Part shown: positions 15,516-23,021 of the stretch, piece after piece | How positions within the stretch are numbered: position 1 is the stretch's first letter | Layout: each line of letters opens with the position of its first letter | Assembly (NCBI GenBank): GCA_019187665.1 | Contig: JABARH010000041.1 | Coordinates: forward strand, 1 to 47,724 | Reading direction: 5' to 3' | DNA: 47,724 bases | From: Anaerolineales bacterium | GTDB taxonomy: Bacteria > Chloroflexota > Anaerolineae > Anaerolineales > Villigracilaceae | Position numbers and translations under genes: made by a program | Notes under the pieces: model-generated | The model's input: the letters and a program-made list of their open reading frames with translations, nothing else | What the model was told of the DNA's origin: nothing | The model's database searches: none

Positions 15516-17240
15516 CTACTTTCTACCCTTCAACCACTTCAACAACTTATCCGTTGACCAGCAGTTGATCACGTCCTCTTTCAACACGCCTGCGCGTCTC
15601 GCAATTGCGACTCCGTAGTGGAGCATGTCCAAGTGCTCTTCGGAGTGGGCGTCGGTGTTGATGCTGAGGAGCACGCCCAACTCACGGGCGCGGCGGGCGT
15701 GCGGATCGTCGAGGTCGAGGCGGTAGGGACTGGCGCTGATCTCCATCGCCACGCCCGATTTCGCCGCGGCTTGTAGAATCACTTCCATATCCAAATCCGC
15801 GCCTTCGCGGTCGGGGATCTCGCGTCCCGTCGGGTGACCGATGATGTCTACGTGCGGGTTGTTCACGGCTTTGAGCAATCGCTCGGTGATTTTTTCTCGA
15901 GGCTGGCGCAAACTCGAATGGAGCGAGGCAACTACAAGGTCGAGAGAAGCGAGGAAGTCGTCGGGATAATCCAGCGAGCCGTCGGCTTTAATTTCCACTT
16001 CGCTCGAATGCAGGATCGTAATTTTGTCGCCGAGTCCTTTTTGAATCTTCTTGATTTCGGCGGCTTGCTGTTTGTGACGTTCGATGGAGAGTCCGTTTGC
16101 AACGCCGAGGCTCACCGAATGATCGGAGAACACGATCACTTTCAGCCCGCGCTTGATCGCGGCTTTCGCCATATCGAGCATGGATAATTTTCCATCGCTG
16201 TACGTGGAGTGCATGTGCAAGTTGGCTTTGATGTCTTTCACTTCGATCAACTTCGGAAGTTTGTTTGCTTTCGCCAGCTCGACCTCATCGCGTCCCTCGC
16301 GCAGTTCAGGTGGAATCCATTGCAAGCCAAGAGTTTTATACACTTCTTCTTCGGTTGAGCAGAAAATTTCTTTGCCTCCCTTAACTTTTTTAAATGAATG
16401 ATCCGATAACGATAACCCTTTATCGAGCGCGAGTTGACGCAGCAAGACGTTGTGATCTTTCGAGCCAGTCGCGTATTGAAGCGCGGTCCCGAATTCGTTC
16501 GGCGGATGCACCCACACCTGCGCGCGGACTCCATCTGTGAACTCGATGCTCGATTTGAATTCGCCTTTGCCTAGCACACGCGTCACGCGCGGAAGTTTGA
16601 CGAACGCCTCCATCACCGCCGCAGAATCTTTCGCCGCGACGAGGATATCGAGGTCGCCGACTGTCGAACGCATCCTTCGCAGACTTCCAGCGGGTTCGGC
16701 GGCGACGACTCCCTTCACCTTTTTGAGCGCGGCGATGATCTCGTTCGCCAGCGGAAGCGCGCGCCCGATGGAGATTCGTCCCGTGCGCCGCGCCAGCGAC
16801 GCCAGCCCTTCGAGAATCGCGGTCTCTGACTTCGCGCCCATGTTCGGGAGGTCGCGCAGTTTGCCGTCTTTCGCGGCGGCTTCCAGTTGCGCAAGAGACG
16901 TGATTCCCAGCGTCTTCCAGATCATGGCGATCTTTTTCGGTCCCAGCGACGGGACAGCCAGCCACGCGGCGAGTTCTTCGGGAACTTCCTTTTTTGTTTT
17001 TTCGAGAAATTCGAGTTTGCCTGTTGACAACAACTCGTCAATTTTTTCCGCGATGGCTTTGCCCACGCCAGGGATTTCGAGCAACTTCCCTTCTTTCCAA
17101 AATTCGCTCGCCTCGCGCGGCAGGCTGATCAAACTTTCAGCCGCTTTGCGATAGGCGAGCGTTTTGTAAATGATCTCGCCTTTGATCTCGAGCAGGTTGG
17201 CGATAAGCGTGAACGTGTCGGCAAGTTGTTTGTTGTTCAT
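15516..17240 (-). CDS. polX: Family X DNA polymerase / 3'-5' exonuclease (PolX)
   Basis: 574 residues with the standard bacterial PolX architecture: an N-terminal helix-hairpin-helix 8-kDa region (LLEIPGVGKAIAEKID), the nucleotidyltransferase motif AGSLRRMRSTVGDLDILVA, the conserved ALQYATGSKDHN segment, and a C-terminal PHP domain (NLHMHSTYSDG, FSDHS, HSSEVEI, GHPTGR, NTDAHS) with all expected metal ligands. It acts in gap-filling repair. Where the third polymerase aspartate is expected (VxxDxR before the ALQY motif) the sequence reads VRAQVWV, so polymerase activity may be changed while the PHP exonuclease looks intact. It starts with ATG at 17240. Confidence 0.94.
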   Translation of the reverse strand: MNNKQLADTFTLIANLLEIKGEIIYKTLAYRKAAESLISLPREASEFWKEGKLLEIPGVGKAIAEKIDELLSTGKLEFLEKTKKEVPEELAAWLAVPSLGPKKIAMIWKTLGITSLAQLEAAAKDGKLRDLPNMGAKSETAILEGLASLARRTGRISIGRALPLANEIIAALKKVKGVVAAEPAGSLRRMRSTVGDLDILVAAKDSAAVMEAFVKLPRVTRVLGKGEFKSSIEFTDGVRAQVWVHPPNEFGTALQYATGSKDHNVLLRQLALDKGLSLSDHSFKKVKGGKEIFCSTEEEVYKTLGLQWIPPELREGRDEVELAKANKLPKLIEVKDIKANLHMHSTYSDGKLSMLDMAKAAIKRGLKVIVFSDHSVSLGVANGLSIERHKQQAAEIKKIQKGLGDKITILHSSEVEIKADGSLDYPDDFLASLDLVVASLHSSLRQPREKITERLLKAVNNPHVDIIGHPTGREIPDREGADLDMEVILQAAAKSGVAMEISASPYRLDLDDPHARRARELGVLLSINTDAHSEEHLDMLHYGVAIARRAGVLKEDVINCWSTDKLLKWLKGRK

Positions 17241-17286
17241 GGGACCTCTCGATGGCGATTATACGATTGAATTTTATTTTCCCACC

Positions 17287-17422
17287 AGCCAGACTCCCGC
17301 CTGGAGAACGCTGACGGAGCCCGAATGTTTTGAGCATAACAGGCGCCTCCCCTGGCAACGTCTGTTGCATCGTCCCAATGTCGCAGTTGTTGCGCCGATG
17401 CGCAGGCGAGCAAAAAAACTGA
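17287..17422 (+). mobile_element. TIR element copy C (diverged)
   Basis: Shares GGAGAACGCTGACGGAGCC, TTTTGAGCATAACAGGCGC and TTGTTGCGCCGATGCGCAGG with copies A and B. It is the most diverged copy, with degenerate ends. It lies between the divergent polX and the UMF1 transporter gene. Confidence 0.75.
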
Positions 17423-17491
17423 ATGTTTTTTCCCCATGATATACTTGCGCGAAATATAAGACAATTTCATATCGCCGAGGAGGAAGGGCAG

Positions 17492-18826
17492 ATGACAGAC
17501 ACAATTCCGCAGGTCAAATCCACGAAGCGCGAGCGGGTGGCGTGGTACTTGTACGATTTCGGAAATTCCGCGTACGCTTCAGTTGTTCTTCTGGCAGTCT
17601 ATTCCGCGTACTTCAAGAATCAGGTGGTGGGCGGCGCGGAAGGTTCGCGCTTGTGGGGCTTGAGCATCTCGGTCGCGATGATCATCGTCGCCATTGCCGC
17701 GCCGATCATGGGGGCAATCGCCGATTATTCGGGCGCGAAGAAAAAATTCCTGTTCTTTTTCACGGCGCTCTCGGTTGTGTTCACCGCTTTATTATTCTTC
17801 ACCCAAAAAGGGACGATTGCCATCGCGATCCTCTTTTTCCTTTTATCGGAACTGGGCTATCGCGCCGCGCAAGTTTTCTACGACGCGCTCCTGCCTGAGA
17901 TCGCCGCCCCCGAAGAGACGGGGCGCATCGCTGGGACGGGCTGGGCGATCGGCTCTGCGGGCGGCATCGTCATCCTGCTCCTCATCCTCCCGCCGATTCT
18001 GATGTCTAAAAGCGACCTGCTCGTGGTGCGTAGCACGCTGATCGTCACCGCGATCTTTTTCGCGCTGGCTTCCATCCCCATCTTCCGTTGGTTGAAGGAA
18101 CGCGCCCAGCCGCAGGCTTTGCCCGCAGGCGAGAACTATATCAGTATCGCGTTCAAGCAACTGAGCGGAACCATCAAAGCCGCGCGCGGTTTCAAAGAGT
18201 TCCTCAAGTTCATGCTCGCCTATTTGATTTATAACGAAGGCGTGATTATCGCACTCGATTTCGCCGCGATTCTCGGCGCGGTGTTGTTCGGCTTGGAACA
18301 GACGGGCTTGATCATCTTCTTCATCGTCGTGCAGGCGACCAACGTGGTCGGCGCGTTGCTCTTCGGAAACCTGCAAGACAAACTAGGCGGCAAAAAAGCG
18401 CTGACGCTTTCGATCTTCCTGATGGCGGCTTGTATCGGCGCGATGTACTTCGCCCAAAACCAGACGCACTTCTTCATCATCGGCGCGTTTATCGGCGCGG
18501 CGATGGCGGGCGTGCAATCGGTCAGCCGCGCGATGGTCGCCACGTTCAGCCCGCAGGGAAAGAGCGGCGAATTCTTCGGCTTCTTCGCGCTGACGGGGCG
18601 CACCTCTTCGTTCATCGGTCCCGCCATCTTCGGCTGGCTCGCGGCGGAGTTGACCATCTGGTATCAGTCGCAGGGGCAGGCGGCGGCGCTCGCGGAGCAA
18701 TCGGGTCACAGGCTCGCGCTTCTTTCGATTGCCGTGTTCCTCTTCGCGGGCTGGGCGCTGATGTTGCGCGTCAACGAAACGAAAGCCCGCGAAATGGCGA
18801 CGCTTTCAACGAACTCGGCGGAGTAA
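17492..18826 (+). CDS. UMF1-family MFS transporter
   Basis: 444 residues, about 12 membrane helices, with the family N-terminal motif WYLYDFGNSAYASVV of the UMF1/Atg22-like group (vacuolar effluxer homologues). Bacterial members are uncharacterised and probably export small metabolites. ATG 17492 has GAGGAGGAAGGG just upstream, better than the ATG at 17423 in the same frame. TATACT near 17440 may be its -10. A strong hairpin terminator follows (18923-18953). Confidence 0.92.
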   Translation: MTDTIPQVKSTKRERVAWYLYDFGNSAYASVVLLAVYSAYFKNQVVGGAEGSRLWGLSISVAMIIVAIAAPIMGAIADYSGAKKKFLFFFTALSVVFTALLFFTQKGTIAIAILFFLLSELGYRAAQVFYDALLPEIAAPEETGRIAGTGWAIGSAGGIVILLLILPPILMSKSDLLVVRSTLIVTAIFFALASIPIFRWLKERAQPQALPAGENYISIAFKQLSGTIKAARGFKEFLKFMLAYLIYNEGVIIALDFAAILGAVLFGLEQTGLIIFFIVVQATNVVGALLFGNLQDKLGGKKALTLSIFLMAACIGAMYFAQNQTHFFIIGAFIGAAMAGVQSVSRAMVATFSPQGKSGEFFGFFALTGRTSSFIGPAIFGWLAAELTIWYQSQGQAAALAEQSGHRLALLSIAVFLFAGWALMLRVNETKAREMATLSTNSAE

Positions 18827-18922
18827 AGTTCATTCAAGATAGGACGCGGAAGTTCTCAACAGTTACGTCTAAAAAGCATTGTGTAAGTCTGCAGAGGAAA
18901 GCCCTAAGCTTGCGCGGAAAGA

Positions 18923-18953
18923 AAAAGCCTCCGAGATATTCTCGGAGGCTTTT
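18923..18953. terminator. Hairpin terminator after the UMF1 gene
   Basis: AAAAGCCTCCGAGA-tat-TCTCGGAGGCTTTT, a perfect 14-bp stem ending in TTTT. Confidence 0.88.
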
Positions 18954-18981
18954 CAGTTGCGCGCTTTGTTACTCCTAAAAA

Positions 18982-19009
18982 GAGCGCAAGCATAAAAATG
19001 CCTGCGCTC
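18982..19009 (-). terminator. Hairpin at the end of the PIN operon
   Basis: GAGCGCAAGCAT-aaaa-ATGCCTGCGCTC, a 12-bp stem with one mismatch, overlapping the stop codon of the small minus-strand gene and followed on that strand by TTTTT-rich sequence. Confidence 0.65.
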
Positions 19010-19226
19010 ATCGTTTACTTTGCCGTTTTTTCATTTTCTCAATTTCGCTCACAATATCTTGAACAGATTTGTTCGCAAAAATGACTTCTCTTTCTTTTGT
19101 GTAATCTCCAAAGCCTTGAGTAAACTGTTTTAGAAAACGGACAGCGTCAACAACGCCTAATTCTTTATAAAGCAGGCGAATTGCTTGTTGATTAATTTCG
19201 ATTAACGGCCTTATTTCAGTAATCAT
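19008..19226 (-). CDS. Small helical protein downstream of PIN toxin, candidate antitoxin
   Basis: 72 residues, charged and helical (IEINQQAIRLLYKELGVVDA ... IVSEIEKMKKRQSKR). No DNA-binding fold recognised. Its ATG overlaps the TGA of the PIN gene (ATGA), so the two are coupled, with the toxin-like gene first. The two genes are AT-richer than their neighbours, a sign of transfer. Its role as antitoxin is inferred from position. Confidence 0.6.
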   Translation of the reverse strand: MITEIRPLIEINQQAIRLLYKELGVVDAVRFLKQFTQGFGDYTKEREVIFANKSVQDIVSEIEKMKKRQSKR

Positions 19227-19663
19227 TTTTCAATCTCCTGAACCAAATCAACAGGATTTATCACTTTGAATGCCAGGTCTTTGGCGTTTTTCGAGTTCCG
19301 CAATAGTTTATCGTCGCATGTGCAGAAATAATCGGCTTTTCCTGTTTCCGCTAATGCCAGATGAAGAGCGTCAAGGGGCTTAATTCCGAAAGAAGTTAAG
19401 TTTATGGCTCGCTCTGTTTCTTTTTCGGTAACCTTAATCACATCTTTTGCATTTGCTAAAACGGCAAGCGTATGTTCTTCTCGTGTCGGTATTGAACTTT
19501 GTTTGCCTTCATAGATCAACGCATCTGACGAAAGTAATTCTGCCTGTCCAGTTCCACAAAAAGCGATGATGCCTAAAACTGCTTCGGATTCCAGGGCAAC
19601 CCGAACTTGATTTGCTGTATCAAGCGGTCGTTGAATAGCGCATAAATCAAGGTAAATTCTCAC
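19223..19663 (-). CDS. PIN-domain protein (VapC-like toxin)
   Basis: 146 residues. It shows the PIN fold acidic residues: MRIYLDLCAIQRPLD (Asp6), the conserved KPLDALHLALAE and TCDDKLL segments near the end. PIN toxins are Mg-dependent RNases that cut tRNA or mRNA. GTG 19663 is used as the start; TAAAAT ends 6 nt upstream, so it is probably leaderless. It is the first gene of the two-gene operon. Confidence 0.8.
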   Translation of the reverse strand: MRIYLDLCAIQRPLDTANQVRVALESEAVLGIIAFCGTGQAELLSSDALIYEGKQSSIPTREEHTLAVLANAKDVIKVTEKETERAINLTSFGIKPLDALHLALAETGKADYFCTCDDKLLRNSKNAKDLAFKVINPVDLVQEIEK

Positions 19664-19669
19664 GCCGCT

Positions 19670-19675
19670 ATTTTA
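19670..19675 (-). promoter_or_regulatory. -10 box for the PIN operon, leaderless layout
   Basis: TAAAAT on the minus strand ends 6 nt before the GTG start codon. Confidence 0.55.
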
Positions 19676-19760
19676 ACACTTTTCAGCGATGAATTCTGGC
19701 GTCAGCGACATGCGAAGATTATACAATACATCGGCTATAATCCGCTCAACTCTTTACGCC

Positions 19761-20579
19761 ATGACCCTAAAAACCGTCATCATCACAGGCGCCGCCAGCG
19801 GAATCGGCAGGCATTGGGCGGAAGCCCTCTCGAAAAAAATCGGCGAGTATCAATTGGTACTCGCCGATTCAAATATGGAGAGATTGCGTTCCGTGTTCGC
19901 GCCCAACGAACAAATGATTTTGCGCGCGCTCGATATCCGCTCAGCCGAACAATGGCAGGCGCTCATCGAAGAGACGTTGAAGCGCTTCGGGCGCGTGGAT
20001 TATCTGTTCAACATCGCGGGGGCGAATCGTCCGCTGTTTTTGCGCGACCAGCCGCTTGACGCGATTGACCGCGTGATTGACATCAACCTCAAGGGCGCGT
20101 TGATCGGGATGAAACTCGTCGGCGAGATCATGCTCAAACAGAAGGCGGGTCAGATCGTCAACGTCGCTTCGTTGGCGGGTGTTTCGCCCACGCCTGGCAA
20201 CGCGCTCTACTCGGCGGCGAAGGGCGGCTTGCGGAACGCATCCATCGCAACGGCAATTGAATGGAGGCGGATGGGAGTCGCGGTGACGGTCATCTCGCCC
20301 GATCTGGTGGATACGCCCGTGCTGACGGAACGCCTCGACTCGGCGGGGGAGGAGGCCGCGCTTGCGTTTAGCGGCGCCACGCTGACAGTGTTCGACCTGG
20401 AGCGCGCCTTCTGGAAAGCCATGCGCGATAAACCGCTCGAACTCAACCTCCCGCGCTGGCGCGGCTGGCTGACGAAGTTGAATCATGCCAACCCGTCGCT
20501 CATGCTCTGGCTGTACGAATCCATGAAGCGGCGCGGCATGAAGCGGCTGGAAAAGATTCGGAAGGAGAGAAACCCGTAA
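19761..20579 (+). CDS. Short-chain dehydrogenase/reductase
   Basis: 272 residues with the classical SDR pattern: TGAASGIGRHWA for cofactor binding, NIAGANRP, catalytic serine in VNVASLAG, and YSAAKGG (YxxxK). Substrate unknown. The C-terminal extension (KLNHANPSLMLWLYESMKRR) is amphipathic and may touch a membrane. The frame is open from 19689, but homology starts at MTLKTVIITG. TATAAT (19736-19741) lies 19 bases upstream. The next gene, an extended SDR, follows after a hairpin repeat. Confidence 0.9.
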   Translation: MTLKTVIITGAASGIGRHWAEALSKKIGEYQLVLADSNMERLRSVFAPNEQMILRALDIRSAEQWQALIEETLKRFGRVDYLFNIAGANRPLFLRDQPLDAIDRVIDINLKGALIGMKLVGEIMLKQKAGQIVNVASLAGVSPTPGNALYSAAKGGLRNASIATAIEWRRMGVAVTVISPDLVDTPVLTERLDSAGEEAALAFSGATLTVFDLERAFWKAMRDKPLELNLPRWRGWLTKLNHANPSLMLWLYESMKRRGMKRLEKIRKERNP

Positions 20580-20603
20580 CGCAAAATTTATTTTGCGGAG
20601 ATT

Positions 20604-20680
20604 GGACGCGGACGAGCGCGGATAAACGCGGAAGATAAAAAAACAAAATCCGCGTATTCAGCGTTTATCCGCGTCCGAAA
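20604..20680. repeat. GGACGCGGA hairpin repeat, copy 1
   Basis: GGACGCGGACGAGCGCGGAT... closing with ...GTTTATCCGCGTCC; the arms pair over about 9 bp plus an inner CGCGGA/TCCGCG stem. It lies directly before the start of the epimerase gene (20692). Same family as the copies at 21680-21860 and 22325-23002. Confidence 0.85.
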
Positions 20681-20691
20681 GATTTATAAAA

Positions 20692-21672
20692 ATGGAAACA
20701 ACCCGTTATCAAAAAATCTTCATCACTGGCGCGTTGGGCTTTGTCGGGCGCGCGCTGGCGGAACAATATCGCGCATTGGGCGCAGAGACTTGCGGACTGG
20801 ACATCCGCGCCGATGCCGCTTTGAACATCGTCGCGGGCGACGTATCGAAACCCGAACGTTGGCAATCCGCGCTGACTGACTGCGACCTTGTCATCCACAC
20901 CGCCGCAATTGTGACCAACAATGTGGCGCGGGAAGAAGCGTGGCGGGTGAATGTGTTGGGAACGCGCCGCGTGTTGGATGCGGCGATTCGCGCGGGCGTA
21001 AAACGCTTCATCCATATTTCATCGCTTGCCGCCATGCGCTTCAACACGGGCGATCGCGCCGACGAGTCCGCGCCGATCATGCCAACGGGCAACCCGTATG
21101 TGGATACGAAGATCGCCAGCGAACACGTCGTCCTGGCGGCGCACGCGAAAGGCGCGATGACTTGCACGATCATCCGCCCCGCCGATATTTACGGACCAGG
21201 CTCGCGCCCGTGGACGGTGATCCCCGCGCAGATGATTCAAAAGGGATTGTTCCTCCTGCCCGCGCATGGAAAAGGAATCTTCCGCGCCATTTACATTGAC
21301 GACCTCGTGAACGGCATCATGCTTGCGGCGGAGAAGGACGAAGGCAGGGGTCAAATTTTCATCCTCGGCGGCGAAGAGACCATCACCTGCGAAACTTTCT
21401 TCGGGCATTATTATCGCATGTTGGGGAAGGGCAGTCCGCGTGTGATGAGTACCTCGTCCGCGATTGCCATTGCCGAGATTGGGCGTATCATCTTCACATT
21501 GCTCGGCAAACCCACCGAACTCGGACGTGGCGCGATGGAAATGCTCTCGAAGAAAAACGCCGTCTCGAATCAAAAAGCGCATGACCTGCTCGGCTGGCAG
21601 GCGCAAGTGAGTTTGGAAGAAGGGATGAAGCGGACAGAAGTTTGGTTGCGGGAACGAGGAATGTTGAAGTAA
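20692..21672 (+). CDS. NAD-dependent epimerase/dehydratase (extended SDR, 3-beta-HSD-like)
   Basis: 326 residues. N-terminal Rossmann motif FITGALGFVGRALAEQY, NVLGTRRVLDAAIRAGVKRF, the catalytic region ISSLAAM and NPYVDTKIASE (YxxxK), then RPADIYGPG. These features are those of the sugar-nucleotide epimerase / 3-beta-hydroxysteroid dehydrogenase group. Substrate unknown. The start lies 11 bases after a hairpin repeat with no obvious Shine-Dalgarno. Confidence 0.88.
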   Translation: METTRYQKIFITGALGFVGRALAEQYRALGAETCGLDIRADAALNIVAGDVSKPERWQSALTDCDLVIHTAAIVTNNVAREEAWRVNVLGTRRVLDAAIRAGVKRFIHISSLAAMRFNTGDRADESAPIMPTGNPYVDTKIASEHVVLAAHAKGAMTCTIIRPADIYGPGSRPWTVIPAQMIQKGLFLLPAHGKGIFRAIYIDDLVNGIMLAAEKDEGRGQIFILGGEETITCETFFGHYYRMLGKGSPRVMSTSSAIAIAEIGRIIFTLLGKPTELGRGAMEMLSKKNAVSNQKAHDLLGWQAQVSLEEGMKRTEVWLRERGMLK

Positions 21673-21679
21673 TTTAGAA

Positions 21680-21860
21680 TGGGACGCGGACGAGCGCGGA
21701 TGAACGCGGAGAAAGAGAAAAGAAAGAATCCGCGTAGTCAGCGTTTATCTGCGTCCGATAAAAAGGTATCATTGGTCAAATGGGACGCGGACGAGCGCGG
21801 ATGAACGCGGAGAAAGAGAAAAGAAAGAATCCGCGTAGTCAGCGTTTATCTGCGTCCGAT
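21680..21860. repeat. GGACGCGGA hairpin repeat, copies 2 and 3
   Basis: Two virtually identical ~80-bp copies (21680-21759 and 21781-21860) separated by AAAGGTATCATTGGTCAAAT. Each can fold into a long hairpin. Confidence 0.9.
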
Positions 21861-21907
21861 AAATCACCTTGTTGAATTTCATAAGGCTCGATCATGAAAG
21901 GATGAAC

Positions 21908-22318
21908 ATGGTAACTCAAATTGATCTTAAGCACAGGGATATCACAGATAAAATCCTGCACGCGTTTTTCAAAGTGGTCTACCCACGCTTGGGCTATGGA
22001 TTCCTCGAAAAGATTTACGAGAATGCGATGGTCATCGCCCTGACCGCAATGGGATTGAAAGTTCAACAGCAGGTGAAGATCGCTGTATATTTTCAAGAAC
22101 AAGTTGTGGGCGAGTATTTTGCGGACCTGCTTGTTGAAAATGTTGTGATTGTGGAGTTGAAAGCGGCAAACCGTCTTTTGTTGGAGCATGAAGCTCAACT
22201 TTTGAATTACCTGCGAGCTACGCCTTATGAAGTGGGTCTCTTGCTCAACTTTGGTCCAAAACCCACATTTGCCCGAAAAGCGTATGATAACGAGCGCAAG
22301 ACTCCAACGTGGAAATAA
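21908..22318 (+). CDS. GxxExxY protein
   Basis: 136 residues. It carries the name-giving motif in RLGYGFLEKIYENAM, then VVGEYFADLLVENVVIVELKAA and NYLRATPYEVGLLLNFG, the standard pattern of the GxxExxY family (PF13366), which has a PD-(D/E)XK-like fold and is found widely with repeats. Function unknown. ATG 21908 is spaced correctly from AAAGGA. It sits between copies of the hairpin repeat, as members of this family often do. Confidence 0.88.
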   Translation: MVTQIDLKHRDITDKILHAFFKVVYPRLGYGFLEKIYENAMVIALTAMGLKVQQQVKIAVYFQEQVVGEYFADLLVENVVIVELKAANRLLLEHEAQLLNYLRATPYEVGLLLNFGPKPTFARKAYDNERKTPTWK

Positions 22319-22324
22319 TCAATA

Positions 22325-23002
22325 GGACGCGGACGAGCGCGGATGAACGCGGAAGAAAGAAAAAAAACTCCGCGTATTCAGCGTTGATCCGCGTCCAATT
22401 AAAAAGGAAGCAATTATCAAATGGGACGCGGACGAGCAAGATGAACGCGGAAGAAAGAAAAAAACTCCGCACGCTTCGCAGTCAGCGTTTATCCGCGTCC
22501 AATTAAAAAGGAAGCAATTATCAAATGGGACGCGGACGAGCAGGATGAACGCGGAAGAAAAAGAAAAAACTCCGCGTCTTCAGCGTTGATCCGCGTCCAA
22601 TTAAAAAGGAAGCAATTATCAAATGGGACGCCGACGAGCAGGATGAACGTGGAAGAAAAAGAAAAAAAACTCCGCGTCTTCAGCGTTTGTCCGCGTCCAA
22701 TTAAAAAAGGAAGCAATTATCAAATGGGACGCGGACGAGCAGGATGAACGCGGAAGAAAAAGAAAAAAACTCCGCGTATTCAGCGTTTATCCGCGCCCAA
22801 TTGAAAAGGAAGCAATTATCAAATGGGACGCGGACGAGCAAGATGAACGCGGAAGAAAAAGAAAAAACTCCGCGTCTTCAGCGTTGATCCGCGTCCAATT
22901 AAAAAAGGAAGCAATTATCAAATGGGACGCAGACGAGCAGGATGAACGCGGAAGAAAAAGAAAAAAACTCCGCACGCTTCGCAGTCAGCGTTTATCCGCG
23001 TC
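22325..23002. repeat. Seven-copy tandem hairpin array (period ~100 bp)
   Basis: Hairpin units start at 22325, 22423, 22527, 22625, 22726, 22825 and 22923. Each has GGACGCGGACGAGC..., GATGAACGCGGAAG, an A-rich loop, and TCCGCG...ATCCGCGTCC. The linkers between units (AATTAAAAAGGAAGCAATTATCAAAT) closely resemble the real leader of the following gene (AATTAAAAAGGAGACTATATG). Two units (the second and last) share a variant GCACGCTTCGCAGTC arm. Confidence 0.92.
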
Positions 23003-23021
23003 CAATTAAAAAGGAGACTAT

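Noticed and set aside
22325..23002. CRISPR array
   Set aside because: The units are regularly spaced, but the linkers are nearly identical to each other instead of unique, the units are long hairpins, and no cas gene is near.
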